This document shows positions 27,475-36,822 of a stretch of 64,000 bases of DNA, one piece after another. The stretch is from Bacillus oleivorans. GTDB taxonomy: Bacteria; Bacillota; Bacilli; Bacillales; JC228. Each line of letters begins with the position of its first letter. The first letter of the stretch is position 1. The notes under the pieces are model-generated. The model was not told the DNA's origin and searched no databases. It was given only the letters and a program-made list of their open reading frames with translations. The position numbers and the translations under genes were made by a program. The stretch covers positions 124,001-188,000 of the forward strand of contig NZ_OAOP01000002.1 in the NCBI RefSeq assembly GCF_900207585.1, written 5' to 3'.

Positions 27475-27864
27475 ATCGAAATTTTTAAAATTGTGGGGAT
27501 CGCACTTATATCTACATTTCTAGCCCTGCTCATAAAAGAACAAAAACCAAACTTTGCTTTCCTCTTCATTGTTTTTGTCGGATGCACGCTGTTTCTTTTT
27601 CTAGTCGATGAAATCTACAGGATAATTCGCATGATCGAACAAATTGCCGTAAATGCCAATATTAACCTCATTTATGTCGAAACGATTTTAAAAATTATTG
27701 GGATTGCTTACATTGCAGAGTTTGCTGCACAAATTTCGAAGGACGCTGGATTAGGTTCGATTGCTTCGAAAATTGAGTTAGCAGGTAAGGTACTGATCCT
27801 AGCAATGGCAGTACCGATCCTTACTGTCTTAATTGAAACCATTATTGGGCTGATTCCAGTTTAA
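27475..27864 (+). CDS. spoIIIAD: Stage III sporulation protein AD, probable non-standard start
   Basis: A polytopic membrane protein of the channel complex. Homology to B. subtilis SpoIIIAD extends upstream of the first standard start (GTG, 27493) to IEIFKIVGIALI. No ATG, GTG or TTG lies in that stretch. AAAGGGGGG at 27459-27467 is 7 nt before an ATC at 27475. I therefore place the start there, giving about 129 residues. The GTG at 27493 would be 25 nt from the ribosome binding site and would remove part of the first helix. Confidence 0.85.
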   Translation: MEIFKIVGIALISTFLALLIKEQKPNFAFLFIVFVGCTLFLFLVDEIYRIIRMIEQIAVNANINLIYVETILKIIGIAYIAEFAAQISKDAGLGSIASKIELAGKVLILAMAVPILTVLIETIIGLIPV

Positions 27865-27895
27865 TTCATAGTCCTTAGGGAAGAGGTGACTAATT

Positions 27896-29104
27896 TTGAG
27901 GGCCAAGCTAATGCTCGTCCTTTTCTTTGTTCTATTTCTAAGCTGTACTTATTTAAGTAATCATGTATTTGCTGCCAGTGAAGAAGAACAAGTTGCACCA
28001 TTAGAAGCCATTAGTCAATCAGATATAATAGACGAGCAATTGGACACGCTCGGCATTGATAAATTAGTCCAGTATTGGGATGGTTTTGTCGATGAATACG
28101 GAGGGTATCTCCCTGAAAGTCAAAAAGGAAGTCTAGTTGACTTTCTTAAAGGAGAAAAGGAATTTTCTCTTGATGCCTGGTTCCATGCCTTTCTTCGCTT
28201 CATTTTTCATGAGCTGATTGTAAATGGGAAGCTGTTAGGGACATTGATTCTTTTAACGGTTTTTAGTGTATTTCTGCAGTCCCTGCAAAATGCTTTTGAA
28301 TCAGGAACAATTAGTAAAGTAGCTTACGCTATTGTTTTTATGGTGTTAATTATTTTCGCTCTGAATAGTTTTCATATTGCTATTGAGTATACAAAAGATA
28401 CGATTGAGACTATGATTCATTTTACATTATCACTCGTCCCTATATTGTTAGCGTTAATGGCCGCTTCTGGCGGAGTCATTTCAGCTGGTCTGTTTCATCC
28501 CTTAATTGTGTTTTTAATGAATACAAGCGGAATATTCATCAATGTAATCGTCCTCCCTCTGCTATTTTTAGCCGCGATTTTAAGTATTGTCAGTACTCTT
28601 TCCGATCAGCATAAAGTCACCCAGCTTGCCCAGTTGCTTAGAAATTGGAGCATTGGATTACTAGGAATTTTTATGACTGTTTTTTTAGGGGTTATTTCAG
28701 TTCAGGGAGCTGCTACAGCCATCTCTGATGGGATCGCAGTAAGAACCGCCAAATTTCTAACAGGAAATTTCATTCCTGTAGTTGGGAGAATGTTTACCGA
28801 TGCAGCTGACACGGTGATTAATGCTTCAGTCTTATTAAAAAATACTGTAGGGATTGTGGGTGTTGTCTTATTATTAGTTATTGCAGCATTCCCGGCTATA
28901 AAAATATTAATCATAGCATTTATCTATAAATTTGCCGCTGCCTTGCTTCAGCCTTTAGGAGGCGGGCCAGTCATTCAGTGTTTAGACATTATTAGTAAAA
29001 GTATGATTTATATTTTTGCTTCATTAGCAATGGTTTCTTTTATGTTCTTTTTAAGTGTCACCATCATGATTGCAGCAGGCAATATTACGTTAATGGTGAG
29101 ATAG
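27896..29104 (+). CDS. spoIIIAE: Stage III sporulation protein AE
   Basis: A 402-residue polytopic membrane protein. A signal-like N-terminus (MRAKLMLVLFFVLFLSC...) is followed by about 75 soluble residues and then 7 or so hydrophobic segments from residue 105 onward. The TTG start has GAGGTGA 6 nt upstream. It is a required part of the SpoIIIA-SpoIIQ channel. Confidence 0.94.
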   Translation: MRAKLMLVLFFVLFLSCTYLSNHVFAASEEEQVAPLEAISQSDIIDEQLDTLGIDKLVQYWDGFVDEYGGYLPESQKGSLVDFLKGEKEFSLDAWFHAFLRFIFHELIVNGKLLGTLILLTVFSVFLQSLQNAFESGTISKVAYAIVFMVLIIFALNSFHIAIEYTKDTIETMIHFTLSLVPILLALMAASGGVISAGLFHPLIVFLMNTSGIFINVIVLPLLFLAAILSIVSTLSDQHKVTQLAQLLRNWSIGLLGIFMTVFLGVISVQGAATAISDGIAVRTAKFLTGNFIPVVGRMFTDAADTVINASVLLKNTVGIVGVVLLLVIAAFPAIKILIIAFIYKFAAALLQPLGGGPVIQCLDIISKSMIYIFASLAMVSFMFFLSVTIMIAAGNITLMVR

Positions 29105-29120
29105 AAGGAGGGGACTATCT

Positions 29121-29747
29121 ATGAGTTTTCTTACACAGTGGATTACCAATATTATTATATTCATTTTACTGGCAATCATAATAGACCTGCTTCTCCCGAA
29201 TTCTTCTCTGAGAAGGTACACAAAAATGGTCACAGGGCTTTTGTTAATGACTATTATTCTCTCTCCGATCTTTGAACTATTTAATAAAGACTTGGAAGAA
29301 ATACTAGAAAACATGGACGTGACTGAATATGTAAATGCGGAAGAAATGAAAAATGAAATTGATATGAAGAAAAAAGAAATACAAGCCCTACATAGTGCAT
29401 ATACATTAGAACAAATGGCTGTCCAACTACAAGAAAGTGTGGAGGAGGAGTTGATGACACAGCACAGTTTAGAAATTCAAAATCTAGAAATTGATGCCGA
29501 GGAACCAGATGATCCAACTAGTGACCCTATCATACATTCTGTGTTCATTTCGTTAAAAGAGACCGATGACGAAGAGGAGGATGCAATTGAGGCAGTCGAA
29601 TTAGTTGAAGTAGATACCAGAGAGCCAAACAGTAATGAACCCTCTTCCTCAAAGGATGAAGAAACGATTACAACTCTGCTTTCAGACAGATGGAGCTTGG
29701 ATCCGGAAGTAATAGAAGTAGAAATTGAAAGGGGGAATGAGGGCTAG
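29121..29747 (+). CDS. spoIIIAF: Stage III sporulation protein AF
   Basis: A 208-residue protein. Two N-terminal membrane helices (about residues 5-25 and 36-52) are followed by a very acidic soluble domain with runs such as DDEEEDAIEAVE near 150. GGAGGGG precedes the ATG. Its soluble domain resembles ring-forming EscJ/FliF-type folds in structural studies of the family. Confidence 0.92.
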   Translation: MSFLTQWITNIIIFILLAIIIDLLLPNSSLRRYTKMVTGLLLMTIILSPIFELFNKDLEEILENMDVTEYVNAEEMKNEIDMKKKEIQALHSAYTLEQMAVQLQESVEEELMTQHSLEIQNLEIDAEEPDDPTSDPIIHSVFISLKETDDEEEDAIEAVELVEVDTREPNSNEPSSSKDEETITTLLSDRWSLDPEVIEVEIERGNEG

Positions 29748-30419
29748 ATGAATAATGAAAAGGGTCCTCTTACCTGGATTAAAAAGTGGCTGCAGCAAGA
29801 GTCCAGCTCTAGTAAGGGTGAAAATAAGAAGCCTTCAAAATACCAGTATTTATTAGTTGTTCTTCTAGCAGGGGTGGCCATTATGCTAGTAGGAAATGTA
29901 TTTTCAAGCAATCAAGAAGGACAGTCTGCACAAACCTTTTCAGACAAAAATGAATCTGAAGAAGATGTTCCGGCTTTAGGTCCAAAGAAAAGTGAAGACA
30001 CGATAACAATGAGTGATTTCGAAAGAATGTATGAAACTCAAATCAAAGATGCATTAGATCAAATTGTAGGAGTCAGTGATGCTGCCGTTATGGTGAATGT
30101 TGCTTCAACTGCTACTAATGTTTACGAGAAAAATCAAACTACACAGGAACAAACAACTGAAGAAACTGACAGACAAGGCGGGAAACGAATAGTAGAAGAT
30201 TCTTCTGTTGATGAGCAATTAGTGATACTTCGTGAAGGCGATAAGGAGGTACCGCTCATTTCGCAAACAGAAAAACCTGAAATAACAGGCGTTCTGGTGG
30301 TTGCTAAAGGAGCAGAAAATATACAAGTAAAGCAATGGATTATTGAAGCGGTTACGAGAGTGCTAGATGTTCCGATTCACAGGGTGGCCGTTCTGCCTAA
30401 AAAATCTAAGGGGGATTAA
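29748..30419 (+). CDS. spoIIIAG: Stage III sporulation protein AG
   Basis: A 223-residue protein with a membrane helix near residues 32-50 and a soluble ring-building domain from about 85 (MSDFERMYETQIKDALDQI). In B. subtilis SpoIIIAG forms a large ring in the intermembrane space. It starts directly after the spoIIIAF stop. Confidence 0.94.
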   Translation: MNNEKGPLTWIKKWLQQESSSSKGENKKPSKYQYLLVVLLAGVAIMLVGNVFSSNQEGQSAQTFSDKNESEEDVPALGPKKSEDTITMSDFERMYETQIKDALDQIVGVSDAAVMVNVASTATNVYEKNQTTQEQTTEETDRQGGKRIVEDSSVDEQLVILREGDKEVPLISQTEKPEITGVLVVAKGAENIQVKQWIIEAVTRVLDVPIHRVAVLPKKSKGD

Positions 30420-30421
30420 AC

Positions 30422-30967
30422 ATGTTATTAAAAAAACAAACGGTTTGGCTTTTAACAATGCTTAGTTTAGTGGTCGTTCTCTCAATTTATTACATTACTT
30501 CACCAGAGCAGACTAATGATGTTGCACAAGAAGAAAATGGTTCAACAAATGAAACAAGCGGACAAATTGATGGGGAAGCAACCGATGAAACCATTATTAC
30601 GGAAGCTGCTGGTGATGAAGTCTTTGCACAGCTTCGTTACGAATTAGATCTTAAACGCGCACAGCAAATAGAAGAGCTCCAGACTCAAGCTGCTTCTGCC
30701 GAACTCTCTGCGGAAGAAGTAAGTGCAGTCAAAGAGGAAATGGATAAACTGGAGGATATTTCTTATAAGGAAGACATATTAAGAACAGAAATTATTGCAA
30801 TGGGCTTTGAAGATGCTTTAGTTCGTGCAGAAGATGGAAAGGTCCATATCACTGTAAAAGGCAATGAGCCTTCTCCTTCTCTCGCAAATGATATTCTGGT
30901 TATGGTGGCAGAACAGCTTGGTCAGGATTTCGAACCAGTTGCGGTTGAGTTCACGCCAGCTGAATAA
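30422..30967 (+). CDS. spoIIIAH: Stage III sporulation protein AH
   Basis: A 181-residue protein with one N-terminal membrane helix (about residues 8-24), a linker rich in Glu/Thr, and a ring-building domain from about 65. It binds forespore SpoIIQ across the septum. It is separated from spoIIIAG by 2 nt. Last gene of the operon. Confidence 0.95.
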   Translation: MLLKKQTVWLLTMLSLVVVLSIYYITSPEQTNDVAQEENGSTNETSGQIDGEATDETIITEAAGDEVFAQLRYELDLKRAQQIEELQTQAASAELSAEEVSAVKEEMDKLEDISYKEDILRTEIIAMGFEDALVRAEDGKVHITVKGNEPSPSLANDILVMVAEQLGQDFEPVAVEFTPAE

Positions 30968-31011
30968 ATATGATTGAAAAACAAAGGGGCTGTCCGATAT
31001 GTCCCTAAAAT

Positions 31012-31057
31012 TAAGCAAGTGGAGAAAAACGATTCGTTTTTCTCCACTTGCTTTTGT
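31012..31057 (+). terminator. Terminator of spoIIIA operon, perfect 20-bp stem
   Basis: AAGCAAGTGGAGAAAAACGA (31013-31032) is exactly complementary to 31034-31053, with almost no loop, followed by TTTTG. The length and perfection of the stem are unusual for an ordinary terminator and recall a mobile palindrome. Confidence 0.7.
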
Positions 31058-31143
31058 AATTTTCGATTTCTTTCTGAAAGTAGCTAGCGGGTTTTATATG
31101 TTTTTTTTTGAGTATCATAGGTTATTGTTAAGTTTGTAGCGCA

Positions 31144-31272
31144 GTTGATTGGAGCGGAAGGCGCGAGACTCCTGCGGGAGTACGGGGCAGGGGAGACCCC
31201 GTAGGCGCTTAAGCGCCGAGGAGGCTCCCCGTACCGTCCGCGGAAAGCGAAGCGCCTGGAGCGGAAATCAAC
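31144..31272. repeat. Bacillus-type structured intergenic repeat
   Basis: A 129-bp GC-rich element bounded by GTTGATTGGAGCGGAAGGCG and CGCCTGGAGCGGAAATCAAC. The ends are imperfect inverted repeats. Several internal stems are visible (ACTCCTGCGGGAGT; GGCGCTTAAGCGCC; ACGGGG with CCCCGT). I recall near-identical elements in intergenic regions of many Bacillaceae. No open frame of note. It lies between spoIIIAH and a convergent chemoreceptor gene. Confidence 0.8.
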
Positions 31273-31322
31273 ATCCACATTTAACACAGGCTTTTTTTCT
31301 TTACTTTTGACGAAAGCGTTAT

Positions 31323-32810
31323 TTATTCCTTGTTAGATAATGAAAGTAACTCATCCAGTGACTGATTTGCTTTTTCGACTAAGTCAAACATATTTTCATT
31401 CTCAGAAGTCTGGTTTTCAATGACATGAGAGATGGTTTGTAATGACTCATTAATTTCTTCTAAAACGGCACTTAATTCTGCTACAGTTTCCTCTACCTCG
31501 ATAGAAGAGCCATGAACGGTAGAAGCCAGTTCTTCATAGCCTTCAAGATGATGTTTTAATGAACCAATCCGCTGTTTTAACAATTTAAACACACTGCCCG
31601 CATCAGAAACCGATTGCACACTGCTTTCTAATTGGCGTGCAGTTTCTCCGACTAATTCCTCAGAAGCCACCGTTTCCTCCACGATTGCTGTAAGCGATTT
31701 TGATATTTCTTTAGTTGTGGTGTTAGAGGTTTCAGCCAATTTTCGTACCTCTTCTGCCACAACAGCAAAGCCTTTGCCTGCTTCCCCGGCCCGGGCTGCC
31801 TCTATGGAAGCATTAAGAGCTAATAAGTTAGTTTGTTCTGCGATTTTTTGAATCGATTTAGCTGATATTTGTACTAATTCAGCTTGCTGACGTAAATGGT
31901 TTATATGGGATTCTGCCTTTTTCATGCTCGAAGATGACTGATAAATATTTTCTTCCAATTCGATCATCTTTTTTTCTCCAGCCATTGTTAATTGAACAGA
32001 CTCCTCAGCTTCCGCATCAAGCTGGGAAGCGTAGGTTTTCATATGTTCGACCTCGTTTGTGGCTTTTTCAATTGACTGAATGATGATCCCGCTTGAATTC
32101 GACTGAGTTTGTATTCCGCTTGAAATCTCGGATATAGATAGATTGATTTCTTTTGCAGAGTGAAGAGTCAGCTCGCTTTGCGTCTGGACATTTTTCATCA
32201 TGTCTAACAATTTTTTTGCAGAAAAGAGTACTTTTTCCTTCACTTTTTGTTCTCTTTCATTTAGAGCAAACGTCTCCTGCTGCAGCTGCGATAGCTGCTT
32301 TTGAAAAAGGGAAGATAAAGTGAATTGATAAATTAATAAAATGGAAATAAGACCATATAGAAGATAAATGGTTACGTAATTCTTAAATTCCAAAGGCAGT
32401 TCATCGGCATGAGCATATGTAAAAAGGCTGATACACAAGTATCCCACTGAGGCTGAAAACAGTAATAGAGATTTGTTCATATAAATGGCAGCAGTACCCA
32501 GCCCAAAAAATAAAAGAAAATAGGCAGTTGCCGAAACACTGTTTTCCATGATGATATACAGCACGACATAAACTAAAATAATCGCGAGATAGGGGATGCT
32601 TTTTTCCCATTTTCTTAAGTTATGGAGGCAAGCAATAATTCCGTTGCCGATTCCCCCCCCTATTAAAATGGATAAAATTAAAGCTAAGTCTTTCCCCATT
32701 GCAATGTCTACAACGGTTGCAAGGATTACTGACAGCAGAGTTGCCTTAACCACAAGACTATTTTTTCTGCGTAAGTCTTCCTCATAAATGGTTTGTATCG
32801 ATTGTCCCAA
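31323..32810 (-). CDS. Methyl-accepting chemotaxis-type signalling protein
   Basis: A 495-residue protein. The N-terminal half has six hydrophobic segments (about residues 20-185) without a large extracellular ligand domain. The C-terminal half is a coiled-coil MCP signalling domain. The conserved hairpin tip is [21 protein letters not shown] and [16 protein letters not shown], near residues 320-355. There is no HAMP domain I can see. The TTG start is preceded by AGGGGGA. It probably senses a membrane or cytosolic signal and acts on CheA/CheW. It is not part of this locus in B. subtilis. Confidence 0.88.
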   Translation of the reverse strand: MGQSIQTIYEEDLRRKNSLVVKATLLSVILATVVDIAMGKDLALILSILIGGGIGNGIIACLHNLRKWEKSIPYLAIILVYVVLYIIMENSVSATAYFLLFFGLGTAAIYMNKSLLLFSASVGYLCISLFTYAHADELPLEFKNYVTIYLLYGLISILLIYQFTLSSLFQKQLSQLQQETFALNEREQKVKEKVLFSAKKLLDMMKNVQTQSELTLHSAKEINLSISEISSGIQTQSNSSGIIIQSIEKATNEVEHMKTYASQLDAEAEESVQLTMAGEKKMIELEENIYQSSSSMKKAESHINHLRQQAELVQISAKSIQKIAEQTNLLALNASIEAARAGEAGKGFAVVAEEVRKLAETSNTTTKEISKSLTAIVEETVASEELVGETARQLESSVQSVSDAGSVFKLLKQRIGSLKHHLEGYEELASTVHGSSIEVEETVAELSAVLEEINESLQTISHVIENQTSENENMFDLVEKANQSLDELLSLSNKE

Positions 32811-32918
32811 TCCAATTCCCCCTAAAATTCCTATCTATGTAAAAATTCGCCGTATTCTGTCGAAACCCTTTTTATGTAAAACTTTTTTCGACTTTTGGCA
32901 AGTATAGAATAGTAGGGA

Positions 32919-32968
32919 TTGAACTTTTACTTACTATTATCGTATGATATTAGTAGCTAGTCATAATA
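32919..32968 (+). promoter_or_regulatory. accB promoter with FapR-like site
   Basis: TTGAAC (32919-32924) and TATGAT (32943-32948), 18 bp apart, make a sigma-A promoter. ATTAGTAGCTAGTCATAAT follows directly. Its left half fits the FapR operator half ATTAGTA; the right half (TCATAAT) is poor against TACTAAT. The location over +1 is typical for FapR, but the match is partial. Confidence 0.45.
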
Positions 32969-33006
32969 ATATAGCAAGTATATATGGACAAGGGGTGTAA
33001 GTAACC

Positions 33007-33516
33007 ATGTTAAAGGTTCAAGAAATAAGAGAACTTATTAAACTAATTGATCAATCTTCAATCGATGAATTTGAATATGAATTCCAAGGATCTAAATTAT
33101 TATTAAAAAAACAAGGTCAATATGCAGGAGCTGCTCCAAATGTAAGCGCACCAGCATACATAGAGGTTCAGCCGCAAGCTCAGATTGCTCCTGCACCAGC
33201 TGCTCCTGCAGTTAAAGAGCCTCAAGCCGCAACAGAGATGAAAGAACAAGATGTTATCCCGGTTGCAAAAGAAAACTTAGTCGAAATCGTATCGCCAATG
33301 GTAGGGACATTCTATCAATCCCCTTCACCTGATGCGGAACCATATGTAAAAGCAGGGTCAAAAGTCTCGTCATCTACAGTTGTTTGTATCGTTGAAGCCA
33401 TGAAACTATTCAACGAAATTGAAGCAGAGGTGCAAGGCGAAATTGTAGAGATTTTAGTTAAGGATGGCGAACTGGTTGAATACGGACAGCCACTCTTCCG
33501 TGTAAAGCCTGAATAA
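33007..33516 (+). CDS. accB: Acetyl-CoA carboxylase biotin carboxyl carrier protein
   Basis: A 169-residue BCCP. The N-terminal region is followed by an Ala/Pro-rich linker (about residues 45-75) and the biotinyl domain with the biotinylated lysine in VEAMKLFNE (Lys133). It carries CO2 between biotin carboxylase and carboxyltransferase in malonyl-CoA synthesis. AAGGGGTG precedes the ATG. Followed 12 nt later by accC. Confidence 0.96.
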   Translation: MLKVQEIRELIKLIDQSSIDEFEYEFQGSKLLLKKQGQYAGAAPNVSAPAYIEVQPQAQIAPAPAAPAVKEPQAATEMKEQDVIPVAKENLVEIVSPMVGTFYQSPSPDAEPYVKAGSKVSSSTVVCIVEAMKLFNEIEAEVQGEIVEILVKDGELVEYGQPLFRVKPE

Positions 33517-33528
33517 GGAGAGATTTAC

Positions 33529-34899
33529 ATGATAAAAAAGGTTTTAATTGCAAATAGAGGAGAAATAGCTGTTCGAATTATTCGGGCATGCAAAGAACTT
33601 GAGATTCAAACAGTAGCTGTATTTTCTGAACCTGATCGTGATTCTCTTCATGTTCAATTAGCTGATGAAGCATACTGTATCGGTCCCAAGGCCTCAAAAG
33701 ACAGTTATTTAAATTTTACAAATATCATGAGCGTGGCGAAAATGACCGGCTGCGAGGCGATTCATCCCGGTTATGGATTCCTTGCCGAAAACGCAGATTT
33801 CGCAGAGCTTTGTAAAGAGTGTAACATTATCTTTATTGGTCCAAGTTCCATGGCTATTTCAAAAATGGGAGCAAAGGATGTAGCGAGAGAAACGATGAAA
33901 GAGGCTGGTGTTCCAATAGTTCCCGGATCCCAAGGAATTGTTGAGGATATTGCCGAAGCCATTAAAGTAGCAGAAGAAATTGAATATCCGGTTATTATAA
34001 AAGCGACAGCAGGCGGAGGCGGAAAAGGGATCCGCGTTGCGCGGAATGAAGAAGAGTTAAGAAAAGGGATGGAAATTACACAGAAAGAGGCGCAAAGTGC
34101 ATTTGGCAACCCTGGCGTCTATCTTGAAAAATATATTCAGGATTTCCGTCATGTTGAGATCCAGGTTTTAGCCGACCAATTCGGTAATACGGTTCACCTT
34201 GGGGAAAGAGACTGTTCCATTCAAAGAAGACTGCAAAAATTAGTTGAAGAGACGCCTTCTCCTGCTTTAAGTGAGACCACACGTCAAAAAATGGGGGAAG
34301 CTGCTGTAAAAGCTGCAAAAGCGGTTGATTATACAGGCGCTGGCACGATAGAATTTATATATGACCACCGTGAAGATCGTTTCTATTTTATGGAGATGAA
34401 CACCCGAATTCAGGTAGAACATCCTGTTACTGAGTTGGTTACAGGGGTTGATCTGATCAAAGAGCAAATTAAAGTTGCTTCTGGAGAACCACTCTCTTTT
34501 AAACAGGAAGATGTTACTTTTAATGGCTGGGCGATCGAATGTCGCATCAATGCTGAAAATCCTGAGAAACAGTTCATGCCATCTCCTGGTAAAATAGAAA
34601 TGTACTTGCCGCCAGGCGGGCTCGGGGTCCGAATTGATTCGGCCGCATATCCTGGCTATCAGATCCCTCCTTATTATGACTCGATGATTGCAAAGCTTAT
34701 TACATATGGAAAAACCCGTGACGAAGCCGTTAGCAGAATGAAACGGGCATTGAGTGAATTCGTAATAGAGGGGGTTCATACAACAATCCCATTCCATTTA
34801 AAGCTGATGGATCATGAGGTATTTAAGAGCGGGGAATTTAATACAAAGTTTCTGGAGAATTACGATGTCATGGGTTCTTCAGAAAAGGGAGGTGCTTAA
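33529..34899 (+). CDS. accC: Acetyl-CoA carboxylase biotin carboxylase subunit
   Basis: A 456-residue ATP-grasp enzyme that carboxylates biotin on AccB. Visible features are [14 protein letters not shown] at the N-terminus, [10 protein letters not shown] near 81, the glycine-rich ATP loop [13 protein letters not shown] near 161-173, and [13 protein letters not shown] near 287-299 with catalytic residues. AAGGAGAG precedes the ATG. Confidence 0.97.
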   Translation: MIKKVLIANRGEIAVRIIRACKELEIQTVAVFSEPDRDSLHVQLADEAYCIGPKASKDSYLNFTNIMSVAKMTGCEAIHPGYGFLAENADFAELCKECNIIFIGPSSMAISKMGAKDVARETMKEAGVPIVPGSQGIVEDIAEAIKVAEEIEYPVIIKATAGGGGKGIRVARNEEELRKGMEITQKEAQSAFGNPGVYLEKYIQDFRHVEIQVLADQFGNTVHLGERDCSIQRRLQKLVEETPSPALSETTRQKMGEAAVKAAKAVDYTGAGTIEFIYDHREDRFYFMEMNTRIQVEHPVTELVTGVDLIKEQIKVASGEPLSFKQEDVTFNGWAIECRINAENPEKQFMPSPGKIEMYLPPGGLGVRIDSAAYPGYQIPPYYDSMIAKLITYGKTRDEAVSRMKRALSEFVIEGVHTTIPFHLKLMDHEVFKSGEFNTKFLENYDVMGSSEKGGA

Positions 34900-34902
34900 T
34901 AC

Positions 34903-35316
34903 ATGAGTGAAGAGATGCAAAACTCTTTATCAATGGATAATGGCTATACTGGTTTAGGAAAAGTAGAAATTGCACCTGAAGTAATTGAAGTAATCGCAGG
35001 AATTGCAGCCGCAGAGGTAGAAGGCGTCGCGCAAATGAGGGGAACATTTGCTACAGGTGTCGCGGAAAGACTCGGAAGAAAAAGCCATGGTAAGGGAATT
35101 AAAGTTGAGCTAGCGGATGAAGGAATTAAAGTAGATGTGTATTGCTTCCTAAACTTTGGTGTATCTATACCTGCAGTTGCCCAGAAAATTCAAGATAATA
35201 TTCGCCAAGCACTTTTTAATATGACAGCGCTAGAAGTCCAAGAAGTAAACGTTCACATTGTTGGAATTCAATTCGAAAACCCAAAGATAGATCAGGATGT
35301 TGAACAAGAAATGTAA
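34903..35316 (+). CDS. yqhY: Asp23/Gls24 family protein YqhY
   Basis: A 137-residue DUF322 protein with the typical GKVEIAPEVIEVIAGIAAAEVEGV block near residues 19-42. In B. subtilis YqhY lies in the acc operon and is linked genetically to acetyl-CoA carboxylase control. Here the same position is kept, 3 nt after accC, with GGGAGGTG before the ATG. Confidence 0.93.
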   Translation: MSEEMQNSLSMDNGYTGLGKVEIAPEVIEVIAGIAAAEVEGVAQMRGTFATGVAERLGRKSHGKGIKVELADEGIKVDVYCFLNFGVSIPAVAQKIQDNIRQALFNMTALEVQEVNVHIVGIQFENPKIDQDVEQEM

Positions 35317-35346
35317 AACCAGAGTCTTTTGCTCTGGTTTTCTTTT
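35314..35346 (+). terminator. Terminator of accB-accC-yqhY
   Basis: AAAACCAGAG pairs with CTCTGGTTTT around TCTTTTG, followed by CTTTT. Confidence 0.85.
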
Positions 35347-35392
35347 ATGAATGGAGACAAATGCCTGTAAACGACCGAGTTTTCTTTAGCTC

Positions 35393-35421
35393 TTGACGTA
35401 TGCTATGATAATGTCTATGTA
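35393..35421 (+). promoter_or_regulatory. Probable sigma-A promoter of nusB
   Basis: TTGACG (35393-35398) and TATGTA (35416-35421) are separated by 17 bp, about 33 bp before the nusB start. Confidence 0.6.
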
Positions 35422-35453
35422 AAAATAATTTTAATTATTGAGAGGTACGGTAT

Positions 35454-35855
35454 ATGAAAAGAAGAACAGCACGGGAAAAAGCATTGCAGGCCCTTTATCA
35501 AATTGAAGTAAGTAAAGCAGCGGCAGATGAAGCAATTGAAAATGTATTGGACGGGGACGAACCAGACGATTATTTAACATTTTTAATAAATGGTGTTGTA
35601 ACTCATCAGTCTGAAATTGATGCTTCAATAGAAAAACACTTGCAAAAATGGCGATTAAGCCGTTTAAGTGTGGTCGACCGTAATTTATTGCGTTTAGCTG
35701 CTTTTGAACTTTTACATAGTGAAAGTGTACCTTCTAATGTTGTATTAAACGAAGCCATCGAAATTGCCAAGATTTATGGAGATGATAACTCCAGTAAATT
35801 TATCAATGGTGTTTTGTCAAATTTAAAGCAGAATACTGAAGAGGGGGAATCGTGA
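35454..35855 (+). CDS. nusB: Transcription antitermination factor NusB
   Basis: A 133-residue all-helical factor that binds boxA RNA with ribosomal protein S10 in rRNA antitermination. It starts MKRRTAREKALQALYQIE; WRLSRLSVVDRNLLRLAAFE near 62-81 is the family hallmark. GAGAGGT precedes the ATG. The stop overlaps the folD start. Confidence 0.95.
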   Translation: MKRRTAREKALQALYQIEVSKAAADEAIENVLDGDEPDDYLTFLINGVVTHQSEIDASIEKHLQKWRLSRLSVVDRNLLRLAAFELLHSESVPSNVVLNEAIEIAKIYGDDNSSKFINGVLSNLKQNTEEGES

Positions 35856-36703
35856 TGACTGCCGAAATTATAAGCGGTAATGAAATTGCGCAGCAGCTGC
35901 GGAGTCAATTGTTCACGGAAATAAAAAGCCTGGCTGAAAAAGACATTGTTCCAGGACTAGCCGTTATTTTAGTAGGGAATAATCCTGCATCCAGAACGTA
36001 CGTTAAAAATAAACAAAAAGCCTGCGAAAAGCTCGGAATTGATTCTCGCTTAATTGTGATGGAAAAGTCAGCGACCGAAGCAGAACTGTTGCAGGTAATA
36101 GAAAAATTAAATGCAGATCCCGCGATTGATGGAATATTAGTTCAGCTGCCGCTTCCATCTCATATTGATGAAACGAATGTTATTGAGGCCATTTCTCCAT
36201 CGAAGGATGTAGACGGTTTCCATCCTATTAATATTGGCAGAATGATGACTGGTCAAGACTGCTTTTTGCCTTGTACTCCATTTGGAATCATAAAAATGCT
36301 TGAATCCATTCATTATTCATTGTCAGGGAAACATGTAGTAGTGGTTGGAAGAAGCAATATCGTTGGGAAACCAATGGGGCAGCTGTGCTTAAGCCGAGAT
36401 GCAACGGTTACCTATTGTCATTCAAAAACCCCTAATCTTAAAGAATTTACGAAACAGGGAGACGTTGTGATCTCAGCGGTAGGGAAAACAGGTTTAATCA
36501 CTAGGGACCATATAAAAGATGGGGCCGTTGTTATTGATGTCGCTATGAATCGCGATGAGAACGGAAAGCTTTGTGGGGATGTAGTATTCGAAGAAGTTAA
36601 AGAAAAAGCTAGCTATATTACCCCTGTGCCAGGCGGGGTAGGACCGATGACGATAACGATGCTGCTTTATAATACAGTCCAATCTGCCAAAGCAAAGATA
36701 TAA
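35855..36703 (+). CDS. folD: Bifunctional methylenetetrahydrofolate dehydrogenase/cyclohydrolase
   Basis: About 282 residues. Catalyses NADP-dependent oxidation of methylene-THF and cyclohydrolysis to 10-formyl-THF. Family motifs are the catalytic Lys in YVKNKQKACEKLGI near 50-63, GILVQLPLP near 95, the Rossmann motif VVGRSNIVGKPMGQL near 163-177, and PVPGGVGPMTITML near the C-terminus. AGGGGG lies upstream; a GTG (35852) directly precedes the ATG. Both overlap the nusB stop. Confidence 0.96.
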   Translation: MTAEIISGNEIAQQLRSQLFTEIKSLAEKDIVPGLAVILVGNNPASRTYVKNKQKACEKLGIDSRLIVMEKSATEAELLQVIEKLNADPAIDGILVQLPLPSHIDETNVIEAISPSKDVDGFHPINIGRMMTGQDCFLPCTPFGIIKMLESIHYSLSGKHVVVVGRSNIVGKPMGQLCLSRDATVTYCHSKTPNLKEFTKQGDVVISAVGKTGLITRDHIKDGAVVIDVAMNRDENGKLCGDVVFEEVKEKASYITPVPGGVGPMTITMLLYNTVQSAKAKI

Positions 36704-36709
36704 GTGCAC

Positions 36710-36752
36710 CTGCAGTCACCGCTAAATATTATGGGGTGACTGCTTTCTTTAT
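36710..36752 (+). terminator. Terminator of nusB-folD
   Basis: GCAGTCACC (36712-36720) pairs with GGTGACTGC (36735-36743), followed by TTTCTTT. Confidence 0.8.
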
Positions 36753-36822
36753 GTTATATATAATGAAGACAAACCATTTTAAGGATGATTGTCACTGACT
36801 TAATGGCTTAAAGGAGCTATTT

